Assembly: GCF_900105055.1 (NCBI RefSeq)
Contig: NZ_FNTA01000004.1
Coordinates: 5,425,501 to 5,489,500, forward strand
DNA: 64,000 nt
Source: Amycolatopsis lurida
Lineage (GTDB): Bacteria > Actinomycetota > Actinomycetes > Mycobacteriales > Pseudonocardiaceae
Reading direction: 5' to 3'
The notes beneath the pieces were generated by a model that was not told the DNA's origin, did no database searches, and saw nothing but the letters and a program-made list of their open reading frames with translations. The translations under genes were made by a program, and so were the position numbers. This document shows, in pieces, positions 23,975 to 33,329 of the stretch. How positions within the stretch are numbered: position 1 is the first letter of the stretch; each line of letters starts with the position of its first letter.

Positions 23975-26806
23975 ATGGTGCTGAACCGCCTGCTCCGCGC
24001 GGGCGAGGGCAAAATGGTGAAGCGGCTGCGACACATCGCCGATCACATCAACACCCTCGAAGACGACGTCAAGGACCTTTCGGACTCCGCACTGCGGGCC
24101 AAGACCGACGAGTTCCGTAAACGGCACGCGGACGGCGAGTCCCTCGACGACCTCCTGCCGGAGGCCTTCGCGGTGGCGAGGGAGGCGGCCTGGCGCGTGC
24201 TCGGTCAGCGGCCCTACGACGTCCAGCTGATGGGCGGCGCCGCGCTGCACCTCGGCCAGGTCTCCGAGATGAAGACCGGTGAGGGCAAGACCCTGACCCA
24301 GGTCCTCCCCGCGTACCTGAACGCCGTCTCCGGCAAGGGCGTGCACGTCATCACGGTGAACGACTACCTCGCCAAACGTGACGCCGAGTGGATGGGCCGC
24401 ATCCACCGCTTCCTCGGCCTGGAGGTCGGGGTCATCCTGGCCGACCAGACGCCCGAGGTCCGCCGTCAGCAGTACGCCGCCGACATCACGCACGGCACGA
24501 ACAACGAGTTCGGCTTCGACTACCTTCGCGACAACATGGCGTGGAGCCTCGAAGACTGCGTGCAGCGCGGCCACAACTTCGCGATCGTCGACGAGGTGGA
24601 CTCCATCCTCATCGACGAGGCCAGGACGCCGCTGATCATCTCCGGCCCGGCCGACCAGTCCTCGCGCTGGTACGTCGAGTTCGCGCGGATGACCCCGCTG
24701 ATGAAGCCGGACGTCCACTACGAGGTGGACATCCGCAAGCGCACCGTCGGTGTCACCGAGAAGGGTGTCGCGTTCGTCGAGGACCAGCTCGGCATCGACA
24801 ACCTCTACGAGGCCGCGAACACGCCGCTGGTCGGCTACCTGAACAACGCGCTGAAGGTCAAGGAGCTCTACAAGCGCGACAAGGACTACATCGTCCGTGA
24901 CGGCGAAGTCCTCATCGTCGACGAGTTCACCGGCCGCATCCTGCACGGCCGCCGCTACAACGAGGGCATGCACCAGGCGATCGAGGCCAAGGAAGGCGTC
25001 GAGATCAAGGCCGAGAACCAGACGCTCGCCACGATCACGCTGCAGAACTACTTCCGGCTCTACGACAAGCTCGCGGGTATGACCGGTACCGCCGAGACCG
25101 AGGCGGCCGAGTTCCACCAGACCTACAAGCTGGGTGTGGTGCCGATCCCGACCAACAAGCCGATGGTCCGCGCCGACCAGGCCGACCTGATCTACAAGAC
25201 CGAGCAGGCCAAGTTCGAGGCCGTCGCCGAGGACATCGCCGAGCGGCACGAGAAGGGCCAGCCGGTGCTGGTCGGCACCACGAGTGTCGAGAAGTCCGAG
25301 CACCTGTCGAAGCTGCTGCTCAAGCTGGGTGTCCCGCACGAGGTCCTCAACGCCAAGCACCACGACCGGGAGGCGCTGATCGTCGCCCGCGCCGGGCGCA
25401 AGGGCGCGGTCACGGTCGCCACCAACATGGCGGGCCGCGGTACCGACATCGTGCTCGGCGGCAACCCGGACCTCATCGCCGACGAGGTGCTGCGCGAGCG
25501 CGGTCTCGACCCGGTGGAGCACTCCGAGGAGTACGAGGCCGCCTGGCCGAAGGTGCTCGAGGAGATCCAGGCGGAGACCAAGGCCGAGGCCGAGGAGGTT
25601 CGCGAGGCGGGCGGGCTGTATGTGCTCGGCACGGAGCGGCACGAGTCGCGCCGCATCGACAACCAGCTCCGCGGTCGTTCCGGCCGTCAGGGCGACCCCG
25701 GCGAGTCCCGGTTCTACCTGTCGCTCGGTGACGAGCTCATGCGCCGCTTCAACGCGACGATGGTCGAGCGGGTCATGACCACCATGCGGCTGCCGGACGA
25801 CGTGCCGATCGAGCACAAGATGGTCTCCAAGGCGATCAAGAGCGCTCAGACGCAGGTCGAGCAGCAGAACATGGAGATCCGCAAGAACGTCCTCAAGTAC
25901 GACGAGGTCATGAACGAGCAGCGCAAGGTGATCTACGCCGAGCGCCTGCGCGTCCTCGAAGGCGAGGATCTGCGCGAGCAGATCGAGCACATGCTGGTCG
26001 ATGTCATCAACGCGTACGTCACCGAAGAGACCGCCACGGGCTACGCCGAGGACTGGGACCACGAGAAGCTGTGGACGGCGCTGAAGCAGCTGTACCCGGT
26101 CAAGGTCACCTGGGAAGAGCTCGCCGAGGACGACGACCTCGACGCCGACAAGCTGCGTGAGGCGCTGCTCGAAGACGCTCACCGCGCGTACGACGAGCGC
26201 GAGGCCGAGATCGACGCGAAGGTCGGCGAAGGCGCGATGCGCAGCCTGGAGCGCCAGGTGATGCTCACCGTGCTCGACCGCAAGTGGCGTGAGCACCTCT
26301 ACGAGATGGACTATCTCAAGGAGGGCATCGGCATGCGGGCCCTGGCCCAGCGCGACCCGGTCATCGAGTACCAGCGCGAGGGCTACGACATGTTCCGCGC
26401 GATGCTGGAGTCGCTGAAGGAGGAGGCCGTCGGCTTCCTGTTCAACCTCCAGGTCGAGCAGGCCGAGCCCACCACCCCGGCTCCGGAGTCGGCGTCCGCG
26501 CTGCCCGCCGGTGTCGGCGCTGGGAACGGCCAGGCCGCCAACGGTGACGGCAGGCACGCCCGTCCGACGCCTCCGCAGGCGCCGGCGACCGACACCGAAT
26601 CCGTGCCGTCCGCCTTGCGGGGCAAGGGACTCGGCGGCGGTTCGCAGTCCGGGCTGACCATGTCGGGCCCGTCCGAGGACGGTGGCGTCGAGTCGCATTC
26701 GGACAGTGCCGCCAGCGCCGGTGGTGACCAGGGCGGAACCCGCCGCGAGCGTCGTGCCGCGCAGCGCGCCTCGCAGAAGAAGGGCAAGAAGGGCCCGCGC
26801 CGCTAA
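23975..26806 (+). CDS. secA: Protein translocase motor ATPase SecA
   Basis: A 943-residue ATPase that drives unfolded preproteins through SecYEG. Walker A is EMKTGEGKT near residue 100, Walker B is IVDEVDSILIDEA, and motif VI is in QLRGRSGRQGDPG. The preprotein-crosslinking domain and helical scaffold follow. The C-terminus is low-complexity and ends in a basic tail (KKGKKGPRR) without the zinc-binding CxCxSG motif, as usual for actinobacterial SecA1. The ATG at 23975 and the GTG at 23978 are both possible; mycobacterial homologs begin at the position of the GTG. Confidence 0.97.
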   Translation: MVLNRLLRAGEGKMVKRLRHIADHINTLEDDVKDLSDSALRAKTDEFRKRHADGESLDDLLPEAFAVAREAAWRVLGQRPYDVQLMGGAALHLGQVSEMKTGEGKTLTQVLPAYLNAVSGKGVHVITVNDYLAKRDAEWMGRIHRFLGLEVGVILADQTPEVRRQQYAADITHGTNNEFGFDYLRDNMAWSLEDCVQRGHNFAIVDEVDSILIDEARTPLIISGPADQSSRWYVEFARMTPLMKPDVHYEVDIRKRTVGVTEKGVAFVEDQLGIDNLYEAANTPLVGYLNNALKVKELYKRDKDYIVRDGEVLIVDEFTGRILHGRRYNEGMHQAIEAKEGVEIKAENQTLATITLQNYFRLYDKLAGMTGTAETEAAEFHQTYKLGVVPIPTNKPMVRADQADLIYKTEQAKFEAVAEDIAERHEKGQPVLVGTTSVEKSEHLSKLLLKLGVPHEVLNAKHHDREALIVARAGRKGAVTVATNMAGRGTDIVLGGNPDLIADEVLRERGLDPVEHSEEYEAAWPKVLEEIQAETKAEAEEVREAGGLYVLGTERHESRRIDNQLRGRSGRQGDPGESRFYLSLGDELMRRFNATMVERVMTTMRLPDDVPIEHKMVSKAIKSAQTQVEQQNMEIRKNVLKYDEVMNEQRKVIYAERLRVLEGEDLREQIEHMLVDVINAYVTEETATGYAEDWDHEKLWTALKQLYPVKVTWEELAEDDDLDADKLREALLEDAHRAYDEREAEIDAKVGEGAMRSLERQVMLTVLDRKWREHLYEMDYLKEGIGMRALAQRDPVIEYQREGYDMFRAMLESLKEEAVGFLFNLQVEQAEPTTPAPESASALPAGVGAGNGQAANGDGRHARPTPPQAPATDTESVPSALRGKGLGGGSQSGLTMSGPSEDGGVESHSDSAASAGGDQGGTRRERRAAQRASQKKGKKGPRR

Positions 26807-26817
26807 AGGCCCCAAAG

Positions 26818-26870
26818 CGCGTGAAGGCCCCCTTCCCTCGGCTCAGCCGAGGGAAGGGGGCCTTCACGCG
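26818..26870. terminator. Perfect 26-bp GTGAAGG-family palindrome between convergent genes
   Basis: Arms at 26818-26843 and 26845-26870 are exact reverse complements around a one-base centre (core GTGAAGGCCCCCTTCC). It fills the gap between secA and the convergent small gene and should terminate both. Confidence 0.8.
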
Positions 26871-26872
26871 TA

Positions 26873-27376
26873 TCAGGCCGCGAGCGCGGAGACCCGTCGT
26901 GGCGGCTTCAGCAGGTGGAAGCGGGTGCACACCCAGCCCGACGACGTCCGCTCGAAGCGGGCGGCCAGCGCGAGGCAGCGTCCGTTCTGCTCGACGGTCG
27001 CGCAGGCTTCGACGACGCCGTCCGCCGGATGCCCCAGGTGGACCGACTTCGGCCGGTAGCCGCCCGAGGGACGGCGGCGGCCGGGGTCGAGAAGCGCGCT
27101 GTGCAGCGCGGGGTCGAGGATGGGCCGCACCTGGACCGCGGGCCGGCGCCCGTCGCAGGCTTCGAGGATGGTGGTCAGCAGCCTGCCGACCTGCCGGCTG
27201 TCGGGAGTGTCCGGCCGCGGCAGTGGTTCCTCCACGACGCTTTCGCCGGCCAGCGGCAGGTCCAGCACGAGCTGGTTGTCCGGCACCGCCGCCCGGTGCA
27301 CCAGGCTGTCCGGCCTGCCGGCGACCCGGTACGGCGGTTCGAACGGTTCAAGCCGTCTCAGTACGTACGACTTCAT
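26873..27376 (-). CDS. Conserved actinobacterial protein of unknown function (Rv-type, near secA)
   Basis: A 167-residue cytosolic protein with no signal peptide or membrane segment. The N-terminal third is Pro/Arg-rich. The C-terminal half has alternating short strands and a helix (VGRLLTTILEACDGRRPAVQVRPILDP, and later RCLALAARFERTSSGWVCTRFHLL). It resembles the small family often found downstream of secA in actinomycetes (possibly DUF6459). The ATG at 27376 is preceded by GGAGGGGG. No function can be given. Confidence 0.6.
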   Translation of the reverse strand: MKSYVLRRLEPFEPPYRVAGRPDSLVHRAAVPDNQLVLDLPLAGESVVEEPLPRPDTPDSRQVGRLLTTILEACDGRRPAVQVRPILDPALHSALLDPGRRRPSGGYRPKSVHLGHPADGVVEACATVEQNGRCLALAARFERTSSGWVCTRFHLLKPPRRVSALAA

Positions 27377-27503
27377 CTGACAGTCCCCCTCCGCGGCCCC
27401 CTCGGCCGCGCCCAGCAACTATGGGGCGGGCGGCGGGCGGAGCCGCGACAAGGACCGCCCGAGAGGATGAACCGGGCGGTGATCGCTTGTGTACGGTGGG
27501 CCG

Positions 27504-27893
27504 GTGCTGAAAGGGCTGGTCATCGACTACGTCGGCGTGCTCACGGACGCCGGCGCGGACGAGTTGTACGCCTTCCTGCTGGCGGCCAGGGAGCGCGGTA
27601 TCAAAACGGCCTTGCTCTCGAACGCTCCCGGCGCGTCGGACGAGGCGAAACGGTCACTCGACCCGTTCTTCGACGCGCTCGTCTTCTCCGGCGAGGTCGG
27701 CGTGGCCAAACCCGAACGCGAGGTCTACCTGCTCACCGCGGGGCTGCTCGACCTGCCCGCCGACCGGTGCGTGTTCGTCGACGACGCCGCGCACAACGTC
27801 CGCGCGGCGGTGGCGGCCGGGATGGCGGGGGTGCACCACACGTCCGTCGAGGAGACGCTGACCGAGCTCAGCGCCTTGTTCCCGAAGCCTTAG
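27504..27893 (+). CDS. Small HAD-superfamily hydrolase-like protein
   Basis: A 129-residue capless HAD-fold protein. Motif I is VIDYVGVLTD, where the first Asp is present but the usual second Asp (general acid) is Val. Motif II is LLSNAPG, the Lys of motif III is in VAKPERE, and motif IV is VFVDDAAHNV. Loss of the second Asp argues against ordinary phosphatase activity, as in the FDFGGVL-type HAD subgroup. The GTG at 27504 is 6 nt after a TACGGT -10 box (27492-27497), so the message is probably leaderless. The 3' end overlaps the convergent methyltransferase gene by 26 bp. Confidence 0.8.
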   Translation: MLKGLVIDYVGVLTDAGADELYAFLLAARERGIKTALLSNAPGASDEAKRSLDPFFDALVFSGEVGVAKPEREVYLLTAGLLDLPADRCVFVDDAAHNVRAAVAAGMAGVHHTSVEETLTELSALFPKP

Positions 27894-28647
27894 CGCGCCG
27901 CACCAGCTCGAAGGACAGCACCGCGGCGGCGGCCGAGACGTTCAGCGACTCGACCTCGCCCGGCATCGGGATCGACACCCATTCCGTCACCAGTTCGCCG
28001 ACCTCGGCGCCGACGCCGTTCGTCTCCCCGCCCAGCACGAAGGCCGCGCGCTGCGGCAGCTCGACGTCGAACACCGAGCTCCGGGCGGAAGCGCCCAGCG
28101 CGAAGATCCCGTATCCGGCTTCGGTGAGCATTTCGGCCGCCTCGCGCGCGCTGCCGCAGCGCAGCACCGGCGCGCGGAACGCGACCCCGGCCGAAGCCTT
28201 GACCACCATCGGGTCGAGGGCGGCGACCCCGCGCCGCGGCACCACGACCCCTTCCAGCCCGGCCGCGGTCGCCGTGCGCAGGATCATTCCGACGTTGGCC
28301 GGGGTGGTGATCCCGTCGAGCAGCAGCACCCGTGACGGCGGCCTGCCGTCGGACAGGGCCGCGTGCAGGGACCGCATCCGCGGGGCGACGACGTCGGCCA
28401 GCACGCCCTGGTCCTGTTTGCCGTTGCCCGCCAGCACTTTGACGCGATGCGCGCTCGCGCGCTGCACCGGCACCCCGGCGGCCTTGGCGGCTCGCTGGAT
28501 CTCGGCGGCGTTCGGCCCTCGCACGGTATCGGCGAGGATCACCTTGTCCACCTCGAGCGCCGCGTCGTCCAAGGCCTCGAGCACCGGTTTGCGCCCGTAC
28601 ACCGTCAGGAACCGGTCCTTCGGCGAAATCACCGACTCATCACCCAC
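27868..28647 (-). CDS. TrmH/SpoU-family RNA 2'-O-methyltransferase
   Basis: A 259-residue SPOUT methyltransferase using S-adenosylmethionine. An N-terminal substrate-binding domain (LTVYGRKPVLEALDDAALEV) is followed by the knotted domain with motif 1 LLDGITTPANVGMILRTATA, motif 2 FVLGGETNGVG and motif 3 SIPMPGEVESLNVSAAAAV. The target (rRNA or tRNA ribose) cannot be read from sequence. The start is the GTG at 28647; longer ATG starts would run into the divergent acyltransferase. Only 34 bp separate the two divergent starts. Confidence 0.88.
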   Translation of the reverse strand: MGDESVISPKDRFLTVYGRKPVLEALDDAALEVDKVILADTVRGPNAAEIQRAAKAAGVPVQRASAHRVKVLAGNGKQDQGVLADVVAPRMRSLHAALSDGRPPSRVLLLDGITTPANVGMILRTATAAGLEGVVVPRRGVAALDPMVVKASAGVAFRAPVLRCGSAREAAEMLTEAGYGIFALGASARSSVFDVELPQRAAFVLGGETNGVGAEVGELVTEWVSIPMPGEVESLNVSAAAAVLSFELVRRAKASGTRR

Positions 28648-28681
28648 ACCGGCGAGTGTCCCACTGTGTAAGGATCGGCCC

Positions 28682-30088
28682 ATGCCCGACCGCCTCTCCG
28701 CGCTGGACGCCTCGTTCCTGTACGTGGAAGACCATTCGACCCCGATGCACGTCGGTGGCGTGGCGATCTTCGAGCGACCGCGTGACGGCTTCACCCACGA
28801 GCAGCTGCTGGACCTGATCGGGCAGCGCCTCGCGTTCCTGCCGCGGTACCGGCAGCGGGTGCTGGAGGTGCCGGGGCATCTCACCCGGCCGGTGTGGGTC
28901 GACGACGTCGATTTCGATCTGAACTACCACGTCCGCCGGTCCGCGCTGCCGCAGCCGGGTTCCGACGGCCAGCTGTTCGACCTCGTGGCGCGGCTGATGT
29001 CGCGGCGGCTCGACCCGGGGAGGCCGCTCTGGGAGGCGTATTTCGTCGAGGGGCTCGCGGGTGACCGGGTCGCGCTGGTGACCAAGACGCATCAGTCCGT
29101 CGTGGACGGGATAGGCACCATCGAGATCGGGCAGCTGATCCTCGACGCCACTCCGCAGGAGCCGGAACCGTTCGACGACACTTGGCATCCCCGCCGGGAA
29201 CCGAGCCGTGCGCAGCTGATCCTCGACGCGGTCGCGGAGACCGTGCAGCGGCCGACGGAGCTGGTGGAGAACGTCCGCTCCATCGCCCACGACGCCACCG
29301 CGATGGCGGGCAAGGTCACCGAAACGGTCGGCGACGTCGCGTCGGCACTGAAGACGATGGTGAATCCGGCGCCGTCCGGGCCGCTCAACGTCCGCACCTC
29401 CGGCGGGCGCATGTTCGCCGTGGTCCGTACCCGGCTGGAGGATTTTCGCGAAGTCCGCGCCGCGCACGGCGGCACGGTCAACGATGTCGTACTCGCGGCG
29501 ATCACCGGCGCGCTGCGGGAATGGCTGCTCTCCCGCGGCTCGAACCTGACCGCGACGACCACCGTGCGCGCGCTGGTGCCGATGGCCGTCCGTGACGCCG
29601 AGACGGCCGAATACTCGACGCCGGCGCTGGTCGGGAACCAGGTCGACGCCTATCTGGTCGATCTCCCGGTCGGCGAGCCGAACGCGGTCCTGCGGTTGCA
29701 GCACATCGGCCACGCGATGGCGGACCACCTCGACTCCGGCCGATCGGTCGCCGCGCGCGGGCTGCTGACGGTCGGCGGGTTCGCCCCGGCGACACTGCAT
29801 TCGCTGGGCGCACGGGCGGCCGGATCGATGTCGGGACGCATTTTCAACGTGCTGATCACGAACTCACCGGGCCCGCAGGTGCCGCTCTACGCGGGACAGG
29901 CGAAGATGGTGGAGATGTTCCCGGTCATGCCGCTGGTGCGCAATCAGGCGCTGGCGATCGGGGTCACCTCGTATCACGGGGGTGTCTACTTCGGACTGAA
30001 CGGCGACCGCAAGGCCGTGTCCGATGTGGACCTGCTCGCCGGGATGATCGAGGAATCGTTGGAAGAGCTGAAGGGTGCGCACTGGTGA
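28682..30088 (+). CDS. WS/DGAT-family acyltransferase with altered active-site motif
   Basis: A 468-residue member of the wax ester synthase/acyl-CoA:diacylglycerol acyltransferase family. The N-terminus (MPDRLSALDASFLYVEDHSTPMHVGGVAIFE) and the C-terminal ITNSPGPQVPLYAGQAKM are typical. The catalytic HHxxxDG reads HQSVVDG at residues 137-143, so the second His, regarded as the general base, is Gln138 (CAG at 29093-29095). Either this is a divergent subgroup with other chemistry or the enzyme is inactive. It is translationally coupled (GTGA) to the next gene. There is no clear ribosome site before the ATG. Confidence 0.82.
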   Translation: MPDRLSALDASFLYVEDHSTPMHVGGVAIFERPRDGFTHEQLLDLIGQRLAFLPRYRQRVLEVPGHLTRPVWVDDVDFDLNYHVRRSALPQPGSDGQLFDLVARLMSRRLDPGRPLWEAYFVEGLAGDRVALVTKTHQSVVDGIGTIEIGQLILDATPQEPEPFDDTWHPRREPSRAQLILDAVAETVQRPTELVENVRSIAHDATAMAGKVTETVGDVASALKTMVNPAPSGPLNVRTSGGRMFAVVRTRLEDFREVRAAHGGTVNDVVLAAITGALREWLLSRGSNLTATTTVRALVPMAVRDAETAEYSTPALVGNQVDAYLVDLPVGEPNAVLRLQHIGHAMADHLDSGRSVAARGLLTVGGFAPATLHSLGARAAGSMSGRIFNVLITNSPGPQVPLYAGQAKMVEMFPVMPLVRNQALAIGVTSYHGGVYFGLNGDRKAVSDVDLLAGMIEESLEELKGAHW

Positions 30089-30576
30089 GGGTCTATCTAC
30101 CGGCGACGATCGCGATGCTCCGTGAGCTCGAAACCGCAGGCGAGTTCCGGGCGCGGAGTGGCACGGGATTCGCGCTGACCCCGGCGCTGCGGGAGTCCTA
30201 CGCCAGCGGATCCGACGAAGAGCTCGAGTACGCCGCGCTGCTCGACGCCGCGAGGGCGTCGCTCCGGCTGATCGCGGCCGAAGAGAAGCCCGAGCCGCGG
30301 CGCGTGGTGATCTCGGCGGACGTCGAGGAGGTCACGCTGCGCGCGGATCTCGACGCCGCCGTCGTCCGGCTGTCCGGGCCGGTGAAGATCGCCGACGTCG
30401 CCGCGATCCACGTCGACGCGGCCGAAGCGGCCGAGTCCGTGCAGGCCGCCGCCGCGGTGATCGACCAGGCCGACCTCGGCGACCCGGACGCGGAGTTCAC
30501 CCTCGGCGACGCCGAAGACCACGAACTCGCCTGGTACGCGCCCCAAGAGCTGCCGTTCCTGCTGGAACTCCTCTAG
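30085..30576 (+). CDS. Conserved actinobacterial hypothetical protein (DUF6912-like)
   Basis: A 163-residue soluble acidic protein starting MRVYLPATIAMLRELE. I recognise the N-terminal pattern as a widespread actinobacterial family of unknown function (DUF6912 from memory). No catalytic motif or membrane segment is visible. It overlaps the acyltransferase stop by four bases, so the two are co-expressed. Confidence 0.65.
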   Translation: MRVYLPATIAMLRELETAGEFRARSGTGFALTPALRESYASGSDEELEYAALLDAARASLRLIAAEEKPEPRRVVISADVEEVTLRADLDAAVVRLSGPVKIADVAAIHVDAAEAAESVQAAAAVIDQADLGDPDAEFTLGDAEDHELAWYAPQELPFLLELL

Positions 30577-30583
30577 CTCTCCT

Positions 30584-30648
30584 CGCAATTCGGCACCTGG
30601 TTGCGATCCTTGCCTGGTGCAACCATCGCAAGTAGGTGCCGAATTGCG
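30584..30648. repeat. Family C palindrome between convergent genes
   Basis: Arms of 24 nt at 30584-30607 and 30625-30648 (core CGCAATTCGGCACCT) pair with two mismatches. The central loop CCTTGCCTGGTGCAACC closely resembles the loop of the family B repeat at 45301-45348, although the arms differ. It probably acts as a terminator. Confidence 0.7.
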
Positions 30649-30652
30649 GGGG

Positions 30653-31537
30653 TCAGAACCAGGACGGGCCGGGCACCGGACGTTCGGGGCGCCAGCCGGT
30701 CGCGTCGGTGAGCCTGGTCGAGACCACGCGCTGCGAACGCGCCAGCACCGACATCAGGCCCAGCCGGTTCGCCAGCCACTTCGGCAGCGCGCGAGGACGG
30801 CGGACACCGGCCGCGGCGGCCATCGCCTCGCCGAGTTCCTGCTTCCGCACCGGATCCGCGGCCAGGTTGTAGACGCCGCTCGGTGCCCGCAGCGCCGCGA
30901 TCGCGCCCGCCGCCGCGTCGTCCGGATGGATCGCCGCGGTCCAGTCGGTCCGGCGGCCGAAGATCAGCGGCGAACCGCGCCGCGCGGCCGCCAGCATCGT
31001 CGTGGTCATCGGATCGTCGGCGACCAGGAGCCCGATCCGCAGCCGGATCGCGGTGCGCCCTTCCTCCGCCAGTTCCGCGATGTTCGCGTGCGCCACCGTC
31101 GAAGACGCGATGTTGCCGCGCAGCGCGAGAGGGGCGTCCTCGTCCAGTTCCTCGTCGCCACCGTCGGCGTAGACGAACGAGATTCCTTCCTGCACCACGA
31201 TTGCCAGCTCGTCGACCCGTCGCGCGGCGGCGGCGAGGGTCCGGCTGCCGGTGATCCGCACGCGGTCGTTCTCGGCCCAGCCGGACAACGTCATCGCGTG
31301 GCGCGCGTCCGGGATGCGTGTCGCGACGTTCAGCACCGCGTCGTGCCCGTTCAGCGCGCCCGCCAGGGAATCGACGTCGAACAGGGAACCCGGCACCGGT
31401 TTCGCGCCGGTCGCGCGGACCGCCGCGACCCGGTCGACCCCGCGGGCCAGCCCGCTCACCTCGTGACCTTCGGCCAGCAGACGCCGCACCAGCGGACGGC
31501 CCAGCACCCCGGTCGCCCCGATCACCATCACCCGCAT
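30653..31537 (-). CDS. NAD(P)-binding epimerase/dehydratase-family protein (extended SDR)
   Basis: A 294-residue Rossmann-fold protein with nucleotide motif VIGATGVLGRPLVRRLL at the N-terminus. The usual YxxxK catalytic pair is not clearly present, so it may be an atypical SDR of the NmrA/SDR_a5 sort. The ATG at 31537 follows AGGAGGAGC. A 61-nt gap separates it from the upstream lipoprotein gene on the same strand, so co-transcription is possible. The substrate is unknown. Confidence 0.75.
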   Translation of the reverse strand: MRVMVIGATGVLGRPLVRRLLAEGHEVSGLARGVDRVAAVRATGAKPVPGSLFDVDSLAGALNGHDAVLNVATRIPDARHAMTLSGWAENDRVRITGSRTLAAAARRVDELAIVVQEGISFVYADGGDEELDEDAPLALRGNIASSTVAHANIAELAEEGRTAIRLRIGLLVADDPMTTTMLAAARRGSPLIFGRRTDWTAAIHPDDAAAGAIAALRAPSGVYNLAADPVRKQELGEAMAAAAGVRRPRALPKWLANRLGLMSVLARSQRVVSTRLTDATGWRPERPVPGPSWF

Positions 31538-31598
31538 GTTCGCTCCTCCTGTCTTGGCTTCACGAGAAAGACGAGACGCGGGCGGGGAACGTGACGGG

Positions 31599-32393
31599 TC
31601 AGCCCGCCGGGATCTCCCCGATCTCCTCCGGCGGCGGCGCCTGGATGTCGGCCTGCGTGTCCCATTCGCTGTAGCGCGTGACGATCCGGGCCATCGCGCT
31701 GTCCGGGACCCCTGAAGCGGCGAGAACCGGCGCGAGGTCGAGCACGATCCGCAGCGGCCGGTGTGCGTCGTCGAGCCAGATCTCCATGGGGATCTTCCCG
31801 AGTTTCCCCCGCAGTCCCCCGATGGCCTCGGCCGACAACCCGGCGGGCAGATCACCGCCCAGTGCGGCCATGTCGACGTCCAGCCGGTAGCGCTCGGAAG
31901 GCACCCCGTCGAGTTCGGTGTGCCCGGATTCGACGAGCGTGCCCGCCTTCCGCACCTGGTCGAGCGAGCGGCCGGGGTCGTTCTGCTTCGCCAGCTGATC
32001 GATGCTGCCGCCGGCCACCTGCGAAAAAGGGTCCGCACCGTCGGGGGAGACCTTCACCCAGGGCTTTCCGCCGGGGACGTCCTCGCGGGCGGCTTCCGGG
32101 ACCTTGGCGAAAACGATCTTGTCCACGAGGCGGAGTTCGAGGGGCTCGCCGAGGAAGTCCGTGGTCATGGCCAGCGCGGTGCCCGTCCCCGCGACCCTCG
32201 CCTGTCCCTGGCTCTTCGACCGCATCGTGCCCGCGGTGACCTCGGTGACGAACTTCGCGGCCTTGCCGTCCGTGGCGGACGTGGCTCCGTCGGCGAGCGC
32301 GCGGGCGTCGGCGAACGACACGGCTCCGCCGTCGCACGCGCCGAGCAGTGCACCGAGTACGAGCACGACGGTGGACAGAGCCGTTCTTCGCAT
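31599..32393 (-). CDS. Lipoprotein, paralog 3 of a tandem triplet (LppX/LprG-like)
   Basis: A 264-residue lipoprotein with lipobox LLGAC (Cys20). Extracytoplasmic sequence shares with the next two genes the blocks KPWVKVSPDGADPFSQV, SLDQVRKAGTLVESGHTELDG and the C-terminal APPPEEIGE. The half-barrel pattern (signal, variable N-terminal strand set, DG-rich middle) fits the LppX/LprAFG type, which carries lipids across the periplasm in mycobacteria. The ligand is unknown. Confidence 0.78.
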   Translation of the reverse strand: MRRTALSTVVLVLGALLGACDGGAVSFADARALADGATSATDGKAAKFVTEVTAGTMRSKSQGQARVAGTGTALAMTTDFLGEPLELRLVDKIVFAKVPEAAREDVPGGKPWVKVSPDGADPFSQVAGGSIDQLAKQNDPGRSLDQVRKAGTLVESGHTELDGVPSERYRLDVDMAALGGDLPAGLSAEAIGGLRGKLGKIPMEIWLDDAHRPLRIVLDLAPVLAASGVPDSAMARIVTRYSEWDTQADIQAPPPEEIGEIPAG

Positions 32394-32464
32394 GAGGACC
32401 TGCTTTCCAAGGCGGGCGCCCAAGCGAAACACAGCCGTGGTCCGCACCCCGATCGGGGGACGGC

Positions 32465-33145
32465 TCAGCGGCTGTCGCCGACCGCTTCGGGCGGCGGCGC
32501 GATGATCACCACATCCGAAGCCCAGCTGTCGTACTTGACCGTGGTCTTGCCGATGGTGACCCGCACCGGGCGCTGCTCGCCGTCCAGCCACAGTTCCGCC
32601 GGGGCGCCGCCGAGGTCGAGGACGTACCGAGTGGCGGCCGTGCCTTCCACCTCGGTCTGTTCGGACTTGGTGATCTTGCCCGACTTCGAGATCCGGTCGA
32701 TCGTCCGCGTCGGATCCATCGTCTCGACGACGTTCGTCAGCAACGCGCCGTTGGCCGCGGAGAGCGAATCCTTGCCGTCGGCGGTGATCTTGACCCATTC
32801 CTTGTCGGTCTTGAACTCCTGGACCTGAGTGTCCGACAGGTGGTAGTAGAGGACGCCGTCGGCGAAGATCAGGTCCCGTTTCTCACCCGCGACCTCGGCG
32901 ACCATGGAGAACCTGCTGTTCGGGCCCTCGTAGAGCCCGGAACTGGTGACCACGACCTTGCGGCCGTCTTCCGCGGTGGTCTCGAGCGCGATCTTGGATG
33001 AGCGTGCCTTCTGCGTGCCCGCGGCGGCGGCGGAGGCCAGTTGCGCCGCGTCGTTCACCGGCTGCGCCGCCGGTTTCTCTTCCCCGGAACAGCCGCCCAG
33101 CAGCAGGAGAGCGGTACAGACGACGGCGAATCCGGTGACACGCAT
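32465..33145 (-). CDS. Lipoprotein, paralog 2 of a tandem triplet
   Basis: A 226-residue lipoprotein with lipobox LLGGC (Cys19). It shares with its neighbours EWVKITADGKDSLS, RISKSGKITKSEQTEVEG and the terminal IIAPPPEAVGD. It is the shortest of the three, having lost part of the middle region. It lies 71 bp from paralog 3, with a 184-bp gap to paralog 1 that contains the palindrome at 33222-33276. Confidence 0.78.
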   Translation of the reverse strand: MRVTGFAVVCTALLLLGGCSGEEKPAAQPVNDAAQLASAAAAGTQKARSSKIALETTAEDGRKVVVTSSGLYEGPNSRFSMVAEVAGEKRDLIFADGVLYYHLSDTQVQEFKTDKEWVKITADGKDSLSAANGALLTNVVETMDPTRTIDRISKSGKITKSEQTEVEGTAATRYVLDLGGAPAELWLDGEQRPVRVTIGKTTVKYDSWASDVVIIAPPPEAVGDSR

Positions 33146-33221
33146 GGGACTCCCTCGGGTGAATGGTCTGTACCACTACCGTAGCGCCTGTCGCGTGAAT
33201 TTCCACCGTCCGATTGTCTGG

Positions 33222-33276
33222 GTACGTGAAGGTCCCCTTCATTGCGTCTAGCGCAATGAAGGGGACCTTCACGTAC
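33222..33276. repeat. Perfect 25-bp GTGAAGG-family palindrome
   Basis: Arms at 33222-33246 and 33252-33276 are exact reverse complements around TCTAG (core GTACGTGAAGGTCCCC). It sits between two lipoprotein genes on the same strand and would attenuate or end transcription from paralog 1. Confidence 0.8.
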
Positions 33277-33329
33277 TTGCGGGAGGCTGGCCGCCCTCCT
33301 GCTGCAGCATTTCGGCGGAGTCGCCGCTC

